Assembly (NCBI RefSeq): GCF_910592395.1
Contig: NC_088308.1
Location: 4,960,001-5,024,000, forward strand
From: Lineus longissimus
Taxonomy: Eukaryota; Nemertea; Pilidiophora; Heteronemertea; Lineidae
Direction: 5' to 3'
Length of the DNA: 64,000 bases
Made by a program: the position numbers and the translations under genes. The notes below the pieces were generated by a model, which made no database searches, was not told where the DNA came from, and worked only from the letters and a program-made list of their open reading frames with translations. Positions 1-17,400 of the stretch are shown in pieces; within the stretch, counting starts at the first letter, position 1, and each line of letters starts with the position of its first letter.

Positions 1-1647
1 AAGTTCCTTCACCGATCTTTTCGACTTTTACGTAATCATCCATACTCGACGTCGAGGGTGTTGTTTGAATTTCCTGAAACTGAAGTTTCAAAGTTCGAGG
101 TAGAGTTATCAACTTACTCGACACAACCGTCAAATTTCTTATTGTCGCAGGACCTATAGCTGAGGTTAGTACTTAGTAGCACCGCCAACTGCAGCGTCAA
201 TACCGTCATGAAATATTTTTAGGTTTTTTTTTATAAAATACTGTAAACTGCAACACAAAATAAATGAATGGATGTCTTTGACATTTCACTTGGCACTTTC
301 AAGTCCATTTTGCGACGTTAAATTACGTCATTATCAATTTAAATATCATTGAAATTAAAGGCATCCTTCCCACATACACTCTACTACAGGTAATGTGCAT
401 GTAATGCATGCGTGCAATGCATGCAGCCCGCAGGGTCCACCAACGTGAAACGAGAAAGAATGTCGAAAGAAGCCACCACTCCCCGATTTTGTGTCACAAA
501 ATCGAGACAACCAGCTCAAGATCTGAAATAAACATCAACACAATTGGATAGAAGAAACACTAAAAAAAGGAAACACAAAGTATGGATATCTTTATTTCCA
601 TAAAAGCCTTGATTTCGAGAAATTTTACTCACAAAAATATTTCTCTTCCCTCCGAAGATCTTTCACATATGCCGCTTATTCGAAATAACCAATCAGAGAC
701 CGTTTGTGCAACCGGTGCTGCCATCACGAAACGAAATTAGTAACTAAATTAATAAGATTGGTTTATATTACTCACGTTAGATGCCAGCAGCTGACCATAT
801 TGAGGCCATATGGAAAAATAAGTGGTTCTTGACATGTTGTATGTTTATATCCTGGACTCCATTGACAAGTTATCTCCACGGCGAGGCGGATCAGGTCGCC
901 GAGGATAGAACCGTGTGTTGTCGCATCCGTTAACAGCTTAGGAGTTAGGGTCGCCCCAATGGCCGCAAAGGTGCGGGACACGATGATGATGAATCCACAT
1001 CTCTCAGTCTCAGATGACTATTGACCACATGGATATCCGATTCCTCAGATGATCACATTCACCTGAGTTCCCATTGGCATTGAAATTTGAATGATTTATC
1101 ACCAGTATGAATCCTGGCTAACAGAAGCCCAAGGTTAGGAATGGGAACACCCCCCCCCCCCCCCCCCCCCATCAGGACCCCTTCACAAATCCTACAGGAC
1201 TCAGGAGGTCATCCTTTTTTTAAACTGCTAGAAACCAAGGCCACATGTGCGCATTCGTATTTCCCGCGTGTAGGAACTCATGGCCTAATGGTGGCGTCAC
1301 CTGTTGTTACTAGAAAAACTCCAACATCCCGCAATGTGTACATCGAGGATGTAACAAATCGCTGTTAGCGGAGCCCCGGCGAATGAATACAAAAATAGAG
1401 GAGTGAACAAAAATGTAAAAAAGTGACTACACCAACACATCAAGACAGACTACGTCTTGCTAGATGGTGAATAAACACTCCTTTCCACATCTACATAAAA
1501 TCCAGGCTTGGCTGTTTAATTAGACACATTTATGACCAAAATCAAAACGGACTATATTCCATTTAGCAGACGGACACGACTGTGCTACGGTTGAGTGTTT
1601 TCCGTGTTGCTGTCTCCAAGCATCTCCAAGTTTCACCTCAATTTAAA
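1..1647. other. upstream region of MACROH2A
   Basis: No coding exon was recognised here. The stretch holds a short palindrome at about 484-504 (ATTTTG/CAAAAT arms), clustered ATGCATGC words near 395-425, and a poly-C run at about 1149-1171. The MACROH2A promoter and 5' UTR should lie in the last few hundred bases. The open frame runs upstream of the chosen ATG to a GTG at 1582, but there is no in-frame ATG there, which supports the start at 1648. Confidence 0.5.
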
Positions 1648-5991
<4,344 letters not shown>

Positions 5992-6475
5992 ATGCATCAT
6001 TCGAAATCATCAAGTGTCATCTGAATTGTTGGGTAGAATATTACGAATGTGTCTCGTTTGGATACAAGTGTATTGTATAATGATCCGAAGTTAGTACATG
6101 TCGTACTATTGTTGGTAACCAGTATGTACTTTATCCACTGTAACGAAAGATTTTTGTGTGTTTGGTGAATGTACAGCCATAGGTTGATAGGACACGCTGT
6201 TGGTTAGCGTAGAACTGTGGAGGCCGCGCCTGGTAAAATGCAACATCTTTACCAGTAAAGGTATCTGAGGAGCAGTTACTGTGTGATGTATTTCATGCTG
6301 TATGTATTCAAGGAACAATACTAGTTAAAATTGGGTTCTGTGTTTGAATATCTTGCATAATCAAGTTCGATCACAACATTACAATATCGGGAACGACTAT
6401 GTTGGTACTTGGAAAATAACATGCCTCAGATTTTGTGCAATGGTAGAATTGAATAAAATATTCATGATCTATTGT
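5992..6475 (+). other. MACROH2A 3' UTR
   Basis: Non-coding sequence after the TAG at 5989-5991. A canonical AATAAA at 6452-6457 would end the transcript near 6475. Later polyA signals cannot be excluded. Confidence 0.5.
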
Positions 6476-8929
6476 GGATGTGAGTATTAAGAGCAACGAA
6501 ACTCGTAAGAATTTTCGGGATTGAGATTGAAAGGTTGACCTCATTTCTAAAATAAGATGACTCATTTCACCATTAATTTCCCAAATAAGAATGATCGATA
6601 TTAAGGCACCATTTTTCATGCAAATCATTGTTAAATTCCTGTAGCACTGTGGAATTTGTTATCAATACATGTGTGCATCTACTGGGTATGTAGAGTTATC
6701 ATTAGAGGTTTACATTTTATATGTTTTTATATATCTATATGTATATGTTATTGGGCAATTTTATCTATTGTGAGTCTTGATTTAAATGATCACATGTAAA
6801 AAAATATTCTAAGAAGGAGAGGCATTCACTTTTATCTGGTCGCAAATATCCCATTTAGACGTGTTATGTTAGCATTTTCGAATCTAAGCCTGAATTACTG
6901 GGTTATCTATTTTCCGTATATGTATCTTTTAAACCTCATTCCTGGTAGCCCACCATGGCTACCGGTGTACTCCGAATGGAGAACTATGTATATCAATGAA
7001 CTGCCAGTGTCGGGGACCAGACCAGGGTTCAAATCCAACAACATTGAGCATCGCCACCATGCTCCAAGACCTATCTGGGTCAAACTGGTTCCTGTCATCT
7101 GCCTGATGCTATTTTGATATTTTGTGCTATTTCAATAATAATGCGCTGGAACATGTCTTGCTGTTTTGTAGTTTGCTTGTGGTATTTATCTATAGTCTCC
7201 GTTCTACTCTGCCAAGTGTCCTTTAAGCTCCGTGCAAACAAGTGATTTAAATCGCTGCGACGTGTGATTATAATCGCTGCTATGTGCGACAAAAAGAGCT
7301 GTCATCTGGCGAGTAAGATCAGTAATCGCTGGGTTTGATATTGTTCACATGTTGCTGGGACCACTAATTTTTGTCACAATCATTATTGCAGGTTGCAGCG
7401 AATTGAACTACTTGTTTGCCGGGTACTTCATGTCTCCAATCTCCACTGAAAAGTGTGTCCTGTATGTATCGAATGATAACTGTCAGTCACTCTGGATTCA
7501 ACGAAACTAATTATACCCTTTCTAAAGGACATACATGTAATACAGCTGTGCACTTGTTTTAGAAATTCACCTGAATTTATTTACAATCTGCACCCTTCTA
7601 GTATTATATACTGTGATCTATCATCAATGTTATCCTCTTGACCGAGTCAAGTCTCACCTACGCAACTTCCAGATCTAAAATGCTTCTAAATTTGTAGTGC
7701 ATTTCTGCTGCCATATGACTATGACTATCAAGTGGTTCGACTGGTTTTCCCTTTCCCTCAAAAATCTCTCTCTCTATCAGATGAAAACCTTTAACAAAAG
7801 CCTGAGTAACAGTTTGTTTTCAGAACAGTTTTAATGTGCTGTTCCCAGTAGTTGCTTTGGTGAATGGGAAGCTGGAAGTGTTAAATCTAAATTTTGTTGA
7901 AGGTGAAATATATATACTCTCCTTGCCAGATCTAATAGGTGGTGTGTGTTCTTTTATGTTGAAATATAATAGTAATGCTCTGGGCCTGGGATGTAGTAGG
8001 TTAATGGAGAAATTCTGCTTTACAAATCTTTGGGACACTGGCTCGGCATTTGGTTGACATTAGAAAGGTAGTGTACCATTTATGTCTCTGACTTCAGTTT
8101 CGTTGCTGGAATACAGTCATCTAGGGACATCTCTAAACTTGCCGCAAATAACACATCTATAAAAGCAAACTCTGGAACATCTCAGAGCGAAGTGGCCAAC
8201 TAAACTGAAGAACTTTTTGAAATAGGGTGCAACCTCTCTATAGCCACTGTAAACGTTCATATTTTTAGGCTTTAATTCTGTTTAACTGTGATTATTATCT
8301 GGTAGTAGCTAATTCTATAGTCTCCCGAATGATCGTTCTTTTTCTTGTTCTTCTTATATTTTAACTACTTGTTTGTTTTGTTGACAAATATGAGTATTTT
8401 AACTATCGTTTTAGTCGTGAACTACATCTACATGTACTACATGTAATTTGCTTTGTTTTGATGCTTACTTGATGGTGCACTCATTTTTCTCTTCACTTAA
8501 AGAATCGTCAGTTGGGTTTGTGAGGCCCCTATAAAATCAGCATCTTGACCCCCAAGGCTTTGATGTATACCCTCGCTACACTCCCCTGGCAGACCAAAAA
8601 TATGATATGCCATTAGTCTGAAAAACTGAGTCAAGATGCTTAGTCAGTAATTGAGAGGAAAATGAAACATTCAGTTCTTGCAAGTCGAACATCCTTGGTG
8701 ATATAATGAATATTTACAGAACTTTTCCATACATGTAGTCATCTGTCTTGTAGTGTCTTTATGATCTCTTATATAAGAGAAAAACCAGTACAAATTATAA
8801 TTTGTTACGTCTGCTTGCAATATAATTTATGTGTGAAGATTACATTTTATCTATTGGCAAAGCCTTTAAGTGTAGTTATATCATTTAGAGCATGCACTGT
8901 AGTGGTAGGTAATTGTTCACTTAGTAAAC

Positions 8930-9066
8930 TACAGGGTGTCCCAAGAAATTTTAAGAAAAAAATGCAAATGTTTCCACAATTTTCTTGTCGTTGAATAGTT
9001 ATTTTGTTTTTCACAGAAAAGTAGAGTGTTGAATTTTAATCGAGTCGTTTCTCCGGATACCCTGTA
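8930..9066. mobile_element. short TA-flanked MITE-like element
   Basis: The left end reads TA-CAGGGTGTCCC and the right end GGATACCCTG-TA. These are imperfect inverted termini with a TA at each side, typical of Tc1/mariner-type non-autonomous elements. There is no coding capacity. Related end-like words occur at about 18683 and 26491. Confidence 0.45.
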
Positions 9067-10465
9067 TATACGAGTGCACATAATTGTGAAGATTTTGTCG
9101 CTGTCTTTGTAGTTGTGCAAACCTTTTCATCTTCCTTCACAGTTGGATTATTGATTATGTGTAAACGCAGCAGCGAAAACTGGCTGAGAAGCTGTTAAAA
9201 ATGTCATGCATGTTTTTTATCATTTCGTGAGTACAGAAATGTAGTAACTTATTAATTATTCAAGATAAGACCACGAACAACTCGTTGAGTTCATTCACTT
9301 TTGTCAACAAGTGTAAATATTGGGCTTTAGAACTTGGTGCTTTAATTTTCAACCATCCATGCTCACATCATCAGCTTTTAGTCCTACTTTTTATGAGTCA
9401 ACATATTTTGGAAGCCCAATATTGTGTTGCAACATCGTCACATCATTGACACATCTTAAGAACAATCTCCATCATTTTGCCGTCAGAGGCCATGTGATTC
9501 TATTCTAAATTTTGTAAGTGAAGAGTCTCCTTGTAGGCAAAACAACTTTTGGCCCTGTGCATTTTCCCTTTGGCTTAGGTGTTTTGTCAAGGACCCCTTC
9601 AGTAGCCATTTGGATTGGTCATGGACTTGATTCCCAGTTGGTCGCGGTATACCCATGTAATAAAGAGTGCGACTCTCTTCGCGGTTTCCTCTGGGTCGTC
9701 CAGTTTGTACCTACAGTATACAAATCGCCCAAATATTGTCTTATGAGCCAATAATGTGTTAGCTCCGGGCTCTATTAAACTTTTTTTTAAAGAGTCAGTT
9801 TGTAACAGATCTGTTAATAGCAGAATGACTAATTGAAACATTTATAATAGGATCACGTGGCCTTTTCAAATTTCATCATGTTTACATGTTACACTGACTG
9901 ATATTCATGTCCGATTTCATTACTGAACCGTATCTCGAGTCAAAATTAGAGTAGGTCCAGCAGGATCTTTACTCATTAGCCATTTCTTTTTGTCCTGAAG
10001 GGAGAGGGCTATGTCCAGAATAAAATCAATCGTTGCACAAAAAACCCTTACCAGAAAGTGCTAATCAAGAACGTTTTAAACTATTCTTGAAAATCATTGG
10101 GACAATTTCTGTGCAACAAATAGGCAATTTCAGTATTTTTCTCAACTTGACAGGATGACTGTGTCCTACTCTAAACTTGACATGAGATCCATTTTATATT
10201 TATCAATCAGATCTGACACCCATTGTAGAAGTCAAGCAGAAACATTTGGTGTTTCTGAATATTGTCAATGAATTTAAAATTACATGTAGCAGCAATAAAC
10301 CATTATTAGATGAAGCCCTTTTGTGCAAAACCCCCTGATGCTGGCAGTGTAAGCAGTCTGGTTGTCTCCAGCAAAGTTTCCTCCTACATTTGATACATGA
10401 CCCATCCCACTATTGTTTACAGAGCTAACCATGTCCTAGTTGACATTCAGCTCCATAGGCCCTTT

Positions 10466-10500
10466 GAATTGAATTGAATTGAATTGAATTGAATTGAATT
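10466..10500 (+). repeat. (GAATT)7 microsatellite
   Basis: Seven uninterrupted copies of GAATT, followed by a degraded copy. Confidence 0.95.
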
Positions 10501-12398
10501 GAAATTATGAAAATAATCTGCTATTGAATGTATGGTAGTTGATATTCACACCAATGTCCCCAGAATGAATCAGGTGTTTTTGTCGCCATTCTTTTTAACT
10601 TGAAAGGGTAGGTTCTGCACGTAGACACAGAGTTCGTGGAGAGAAAACTAAATAGGGTTGATAGCTGCAATTTGTCAGAAACCATCGCCAAGATGGTCTA
10701 CTTTTAGTTTGTTGGAAGGACTGCAATAAAAAATCTAAAAATGTATTTCATATGTTTAGTTCTTCTGTCTATGCTCCTTAGGCCTGCCCGCTGTTTCAAA
10801 AGAATAATATCCGGAAGGCAGAAGGCAAATTCAGGACTTCTTACTGTTGTAACCTGTGAAAATATAACAGTATGATTAGTTTTGTCTGCACATTCTCTGC
10901 AACCCCTTAAATTTAACCTGAGAACACTATTATTCTATAAGGGCCAAGAACTACCTGTGGTAACCAGACGAAACTGAGGACCTTGTAAAGGTTACAGAAG
11001 ACCTAAGGACATTGTAACAACCAGAACTCACCAGAGAACCTTGAAGTTGAGGCACACAACCACACCACAAGTGGTATCCTTGATGAATGTGCGCCCAATG
11101 ATCGTTCAGTGTTGCGAGATCCGATGGAAACAATCTTAGTCCCAAGGACAAGCAACTGTGGACAATGAATGCATGTAAAACTGTTGACATTGATTGGCAG
11201 GGTTTTATCTAGTGATTCAAGTTTCTATTGAAAACATACTGCCGAGATGACTGAAAGAGTACACTAGCATACCAACGGCTTTGTCACAACCAGATCAGAT
11301 CACACGGTGGACCTTGCAGTTTCCTCCATTACACAGAGTGGAGGGGCGAGGTTCCCTGGACTAATCACACTGATGACCCTGTAACCGCCAAATCACACAG
11401 AGTAGTACACAACCTTCAAACAATTACATGAAGATCACACCAAGGACTGGTGCCAACACCATCGAATCAAGGAACAACCATCACAGAGACAGTCACAACC
11501 ACACCAAGTAATTTCCTTTTCAAGCAAGAGCCTGCCTAAACTCACAACAGGACACTGTTAAGGGAAAGTGCTACACCAAAGTAAGCACTGTGGACCAGTG
11601 GCACAGACACTATGTCTTGTATGTCTCCCTGTAGAGACCATGTCACAACCAATCTGATTACTGTAGCTGCTGAATCTGAATAGTAATTATCAGCCAGCTT
11701 CACTCGTCCTAGACACTGTCACAACCAAGCTGATGACAGTAGCTGTCTGATTTTACGACGACAAATCCAAGATCTTTTTCGTTAGGCCAGAGAAGAGACG
11801 GCCAAGTACGTTGTATACCTGTCTTCACAAGCATGGTGAGATAATAGCTCAGTCTAAGGCAGTAGGCCCTGGTGTGCATGCCATCTAAAGCACAGTGAAA
11901 TGTTAGGTCAGTCCAAGACAGCAGCCCCAGATGACTGCTGTGGGAGAGACAAGGCTGTGAATGTCTTCCAGAAAATTGTGAGTTGCTAGCTTAGACCAAG
12001 TCATGTACTGGAATAACGTCCAGCTCATGCATGTCAGAGAGAAGTTAGCTCAAATCCAAGGAAAATGGTCAGAGCCTTTGGCAAAAGTCATCTCTGAAGA
12101 ATACTGTCATCCCTAGCAGATATACAACATTGGGCCATGGTATATGAATCCATAGGACATTTGAGTTTGGGAATGGTCCATGTATCATGATCATTATTCC
12201 AGGTACACATTATTGTACCAGCTATGGTATGAGCTGCTGTAGTGTCATTGATAATGAACCATGTCTTTGAGGATAGGTTTTAGGACATAGTCAATTGAGC
12301 CAGTAAGTACCACAGAGCCCAAAAAAGTATGAGGAAAATGAATAAGGGCTGTACCCCAAGTATATACTTGTCCCAGCTGAAAGCCCAGTCAATTGCGA

Positions 12399-12745
12399 GT
12401 GTCTCTGTCAATATAGAATACTTCTCAGTCCAAGACAGCAGGCCCAGATGACTGCTGTGTCCCAGCTGAAAGCCTAGTCGATTGCGACAGTGCTCTACTG
12501 TGTAGTCTCTGCCTTTTAAGGTGGTGTTTTGTATGTGTCTCTGTCAATATAGGATAATTCTCAGTCCAAGACAGCAGGCCCAGATGACTGCTGTGTCCCA
12601 GCTAAAAGCCCAGTCGATTGCGACAGTGCTCTGCTGTGCAGTCACTGCTTTTAAGGTCGCGTTTGGTATGTGTCTCTGTCAATATAGAATACTTCTCAAT
12701 CCAGGACAGCAGGCCCAGATGACTGCGGTGGGAGAGGCAACGGTT
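12399..12745 (+). repeat. 135-bp minisatellite, about 2.6 copies
   Basis: Units begin with GTGTCTCTGTCAATATAG at 12399, 12535 and 12670, a period of 135-136 bp. Each contains CAAGACAGCAGGCCCAGATG or a close variant. A related single module (AAGACAGCAGCCCCAGATGA) is at about 11917, so the array probably arose from a dispersed sequence. The open frame across it (12521-12826) translates the repeat and is not a gene. Confidence 0.85.
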
Positions 12746-12865
12746 TTTATTTCTGCCGTTATCGACACGAGCGTGCAATTTATATCTCGATCATTGATCA
12801 GCGAGCGATTTACAAGAACTGCTTAAATTCACATCAAGCAATTATTTGATTTGGGAAGGCATAGG

Positions 12866-12910
12866 CTAGCAGTAAAGAGCACCTAGGTTTGAATCCCATC
12901 AGGGTGAGAC
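12866..12910 (+). repeat. tRNA-derived SINE-like fragment
   Basis: Contains GGTTTGAATCCC, a good match to the RNA polymerase III B box, preceded by GGCTAGCAG resembling an A box. No complete tRNA fold could be drawn, so this is a SINE remnant rather than a tRNA gene. Confidence 0.35.
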
Positions 12911-13261
12911 TCTAGGCAGCTGTCTTTGTCGCTCTAGCCTTACTCCAGTGTATCATAAATGGGTACCGGCCAGAAATGCTCAGGTTGTAGTAACCAGTGC
13001 TGACTGAGCAGCTCATCCAAATTCTATGGAATGGTATCAGAATAGCCCAGGGTTGAACATCCTGGAAAACCATAGTCAGTCGTATGCCCTTCACTCCGCA
13101 CTCAATACTGTGTCATTAGTGGTGAGTGTTGGCCTGAAGTTAAGGATTAGGGTTGAAATGTGAAGTTCATGAGTTTGACGATAAACTCGACCACTGTTGA
13201 TATCAGACTTTAAACTCAACCCTGAAGAAACCAGAAAAAGAATTTATAAAACAGAAGTTAG

Positions 13262-14433
13262 AGTCCATTGATAAGCTACTTTATTGACAGGCATACATTC
13301 TGCACATGCAGTTAATTGATTTATACAGTCATGTTATCACATACTCGATGAAGCTTAAATAAATAACAGAAAAGTTGCAGATAGTATTCTGGCGTTTGGA
13401 GAACGACCACTGGTTTGGCATCCAATGAGCAAAAGCAGTTGTAAGTACACCATCTACATGTATGCAAAGTTAGTGCAAAGGACGATACCGCCTAGCTCAC
13501 ATCCTGATTCGACTGAACACTACATGATATACAAATAGTTGAGTGAATTAATTGTATCAGGTAATGCCAGTTTATTAGACAAAGATTTTGCGACTAATTT
13601 AACAATACTGAAATACAGGTACAGTACATATCCACCCTTATATTGAAGTGGGTACACTGTGAACAAGCATATTGTGTTATACATGCCAGAAGAGACTAGT
13701 GAGCATTCGTTTGTAATGCGGGGTAGGTCAACACCACACAGGCATTTTTTAGTATCATATCAGCTATACTCCAGTGGCATTAAAATGTGCACTTGTCAGA
13801 CCGAAATAACACAGAATGTGGGCATTCAACTGTTCTTCCTGTCTGCATAACAATGAATACCTATGCCACACTTGTCCACAGTGGGGGAGTTTGAAGCAGA
13901 AACAATTTTATGTCATTCATGCCTTATGTCTATCAAATACATTATAATACACCTCAAGTCAAAAACCTATTTCTGGACAAATTCATTAACGACTGACGAA
14001 TATGTTGCTCACAAGTGGCATTTGATACCAAAAACAACATACCTCTGACACCCTCAACCCCGAACAAACGAAAACAAACTTTTGGCAACATTTTGTTCTC
14101 CCTAAGCTTAGTGGTAAAGATGATTATGGATGACACTACAGTTACATTAATCAGTGATGGTCAATATATATCTTTGTCCACAATATTATGTGCCTTCCGT
14201 ACCATCATATACAAGTACAGAACAGTAGATGACCAGTTCTTTAACAGTACATGTAAGTCACGCTAGCCAATTTGACCTCATTTTCATTATAGATTTTAGG
14301 TATCAATCAGAAAATGGTTTACTTTTACTTATCAATTAGAACAGTGGTCAACACATGATCACAAACTTACAACATATATATACACACATACAATTTAAAC
14401 AATCAGCGAAGACACGAATTATGCGAGTATATA
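13262..14433 (-). other. HGS 3' UTR
   Basis: Sequence downstream of the HGS stop on the minus strand. The plus-strand TTTATT at 13280-13285 is an AATAAA signal on the minus strand and would end the transcript near 13262, giving about 1.15 kb of 3' UTR. Confidence 0.45.
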
Positions 14434-17400
14434 CTAATCAAAACAGATTAGTTGTTCAGACCCTGATTGCACCAGTTGTTGCTGAGGATGGCCACCATCT
14501 TGTGGCAGGGACTGACCAGGGATTCCCCCTTGTACATACTGCCCTGGCACGCCACCCTGTTGGGGCATATATTGGGGTTGTTGGTTGTACGGCCCGCCTG
14601 GTCCTGTTTGTTGGGGTAGGGGCTGTTGCTGTGGTAATGCATTCCCCATATCTGAAAAATGTAAAGAATAATTTCATCAATGAATTGTCAAAGGCACTTT
14701 CTAAAAAGATGGAACAATTCTGGTCTGGAAGAAAGCAGGAATCTTGGCTAATTTATTCAGGATATGGCAATCTGTGCGACCTATTCAAGGTTGCAAGCAA
14801 CAGAATGTGCATGGGTTCAGGCTATGTGACAGTCTGATGAACATGAACCATTGTGGCTCACTTTGGAAATTCAAAGCACATTACATGGAGTTTTACAATT
14901 GTTTCAAACTTCATTTAGATAGCACGAGCACACATTCTTTGGTCAGCATTTGGTTGAAAAGTCAACTTACTCTGCATGTTGAAGTTTTGGTAGTCCATAT
15001 GCTGTTGTTGCCCCATATACCCAGACTGGACACCACTAGGGGGCTGCTGCATCGAAGGCTGCGAGCTAGCCGGGTAGGGCCCCTGCACTCCCTGGTACGT
15101 GGAAACAGGCGGCTGATATCCACCTGGGGGTGGTGTTTGGTATGTCGTTGTCGTGCTCGCAGTCTGACCAGTTGGCTGTTGGTAATTTTGCTGGCTGTAC
15201 CCGGTTGTTGGGGCAGCTCCACCTGGTGGCTGAACACCCATTCCCATCTGTCCAACAGGCATACTCATGGGTTGCTGTGGGTTATACATCCCAGGCTGTT
15301 GCTGTTGCTGGAATCGATGTACTGGAGAACTCTCAAGGGAGCCTGCAGGGCTAAATCCTTGCCCAGGGTGGATGAACTGCTGTTGCTAAAATTAACAAAG
15401 ATGAAGCTGCTTTAAGTTTCTAATAAGATTTTGACTTGTCAATTGACATCGTGATAACGAATGAATTCCCAACCCCTAAATATTGGCTCTTCATAGTGCA
15501 TTTGTTTTCCCTTTATTTAATAATATTCTTCATTACTCTGTCTTTTATTGTTGGTATGCAAGATTCAACTGTTCAATAGAAGAGAGAGAATCACTTGGTC
15601 ATACACTGGGTGAACCAGCAAGCAGCATGAACGAAGTGTGTCCTCTACATGTAGATGGAATCCACATGATTACCAGCTAGACCTGTCAAAGCTAGGAACG
15701 ATCCATGCAGAATGAGCGGACATTACAGGAGCATTCTTGGAGTCCAGAACACAATACCGTGGAAGGTGGTTGAAGATAGTGAACGACCAAGGTTTACACT
15801 CCAGTGCATGTGAACAGATACAAGTGAAAGTCAGACTTTGAGGATATGGAAATCAAAGGAAGATTTGTCGTCTACTGACCTGTGGATTGGCGTAGACATA
15901 TTGCTGCATCTGCCTCATCTGAGTCAGTTGCTTCTGTTGCTCCAGTCGCATCTGCAGTTCATGCTTCTGCTCGGCCATGCGCTGGATGGCCAGCTGACGT
16001 TGGAACTCAAGGTACTCCTGCGATGCAACAATAAAACAATTGGTTAAGATGCCAGCTTGAGTAACTTTGCAAGTCAATTGATTTCAATCACACATTCTTT
16101 TGATTATGGCATAAAACCACGATTCCTGGTAACCAGCGCAAGCAAAAGACCCTAAATTAGAAATTTCAGTGGCTTATCCTGGACTTCTCATAGTCACCAG
16201 GCCAATAACCAATTTGGGGCCAAACACATTCTCACAAGACCGAATGCAGATAAGAGAAGACAGTACATCAAAACTTACATGTTTCTTGACTCTCATGACC
16301 TCGAGTTTCTGCGCCATCTGAATCTGCCTCTCTCTTTCTTTCGCCTCTTCCTCCAACCGTTTCTTCTCCTGGTAATCTTCCCTCAGGGCATTCAGAGCTT
16401 CCCGTGCATCCTTGAGCTGCGCTAATTTATCTTGTAGACTCTCATAATGACCTGGAAATTGAAAGAAGTTGATTAAGCAGTGTCAAGTGTTGTCGCTGAT
16501 GGATTGGTCAACAAAAGAAATGGTGACTGCATCACCGCGTATCAGCAGAAATGCATGAGCAGGTCAATGCCCTTTTGATATTGGCCAACAAGCAACTCTG
16601 ACTTAGGCCAAGTATAAAGCCGTGACTTACCTCTCAATTCCTCCTGTTCATTCATGTACTTCATGAGTTGTGGATGCATGTCGTTGATCGTGCGGAACAG
16701 CGTCTGCACCGATGAATCATTGTTGAGGCTACGGCCTCTTTGCGAGTTGCTCTTCATACGATTGACAAAGATCTCAATGCTACCCTTCAGGGCCGCAAGA
16801 AACTGCTCCGAATCTTCACTTGTCTCTCCGTTTTGGTAGTTCTGTAAGGCATAGTGGAAGTTCCGTTTTAGAAAAAGATATATTGATATGGTCATAATTG
16901 TAACTTTCGTGAATCACTGTACAACGATTACATCCATTTCATCACAAACGTTTGACACGACCTTGACCAGAAAAAATCAAAATAGCGACCAGACCAAGGG
17001 TTGAACCAGCAATGCTTGGATTGAGCTTCAGATATGTCTAAACTATACCAGTACACCACACCACACTCCACACTACACACTCAATAGTTTCTAAATAAAG
17101 CTCATCACACATTTTTTTTAAATCACTTTTTGGCACATATTTTGAGAACTCCTTACCTCCTGTACTTTGTTGACGACCTTGGGTTCTGATGAAGCTGTCG
17201 GGGCGCTCGGAGTGGGGCTTGTGGTGGCAGTGTTCCTGCTCTGCTCATTACTCTTCTTGTCCCAGTAATTCCTGTTCAGATACCTGGCTAGCTCTGGGTC
17301 CATGTCACTCGTGTCCAACATCGGCGCAGAACCCTGAAAAACACATTGCTCAATTTAATTGAAGGAGAATGAAACAGTTGATTACGTGCTCAGACTGAAT

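Larger units (their letters stand above)
6476..13260. other. intergenic DNA between MACROH2A and HGS
   Basis: No conserved exon was recognised on either strand in about 6.8 kb; open frames are short and unlike any protein I know. It holds a TA-flanked MITE-like fragment (8930-9066), a GAATT microsatellite (10466-10500), SINE-like fragments (about 7000-7060 and 12866-12910), a stretch rich in TCACAACC/ACACCA-type words (about 10950-11800), and the 135-bp tandem repeat at 12399-12745. MACROH2A and HGS converge on this region. Confidence 0.6.

Noticed and set aside
1582-1647. N-terminal extension of macroH2A
   Set aside because: The upstream in-frame codon is GTG; the family start (MSGRSAKK-like) is the ATG at 1648.
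12521-12826. 101-codon open frame with internal repeat
   Set aside because: It simply translates the 135-bp minisatellite.
14456-15415. Long open frames on the plus strand, up to 223 codons
   Set aside because: They are antisense shadows of the Gln/Pro-rich last exons of HGS, whose minus-strand frame is conserved and in phase with 14 upstream exons.
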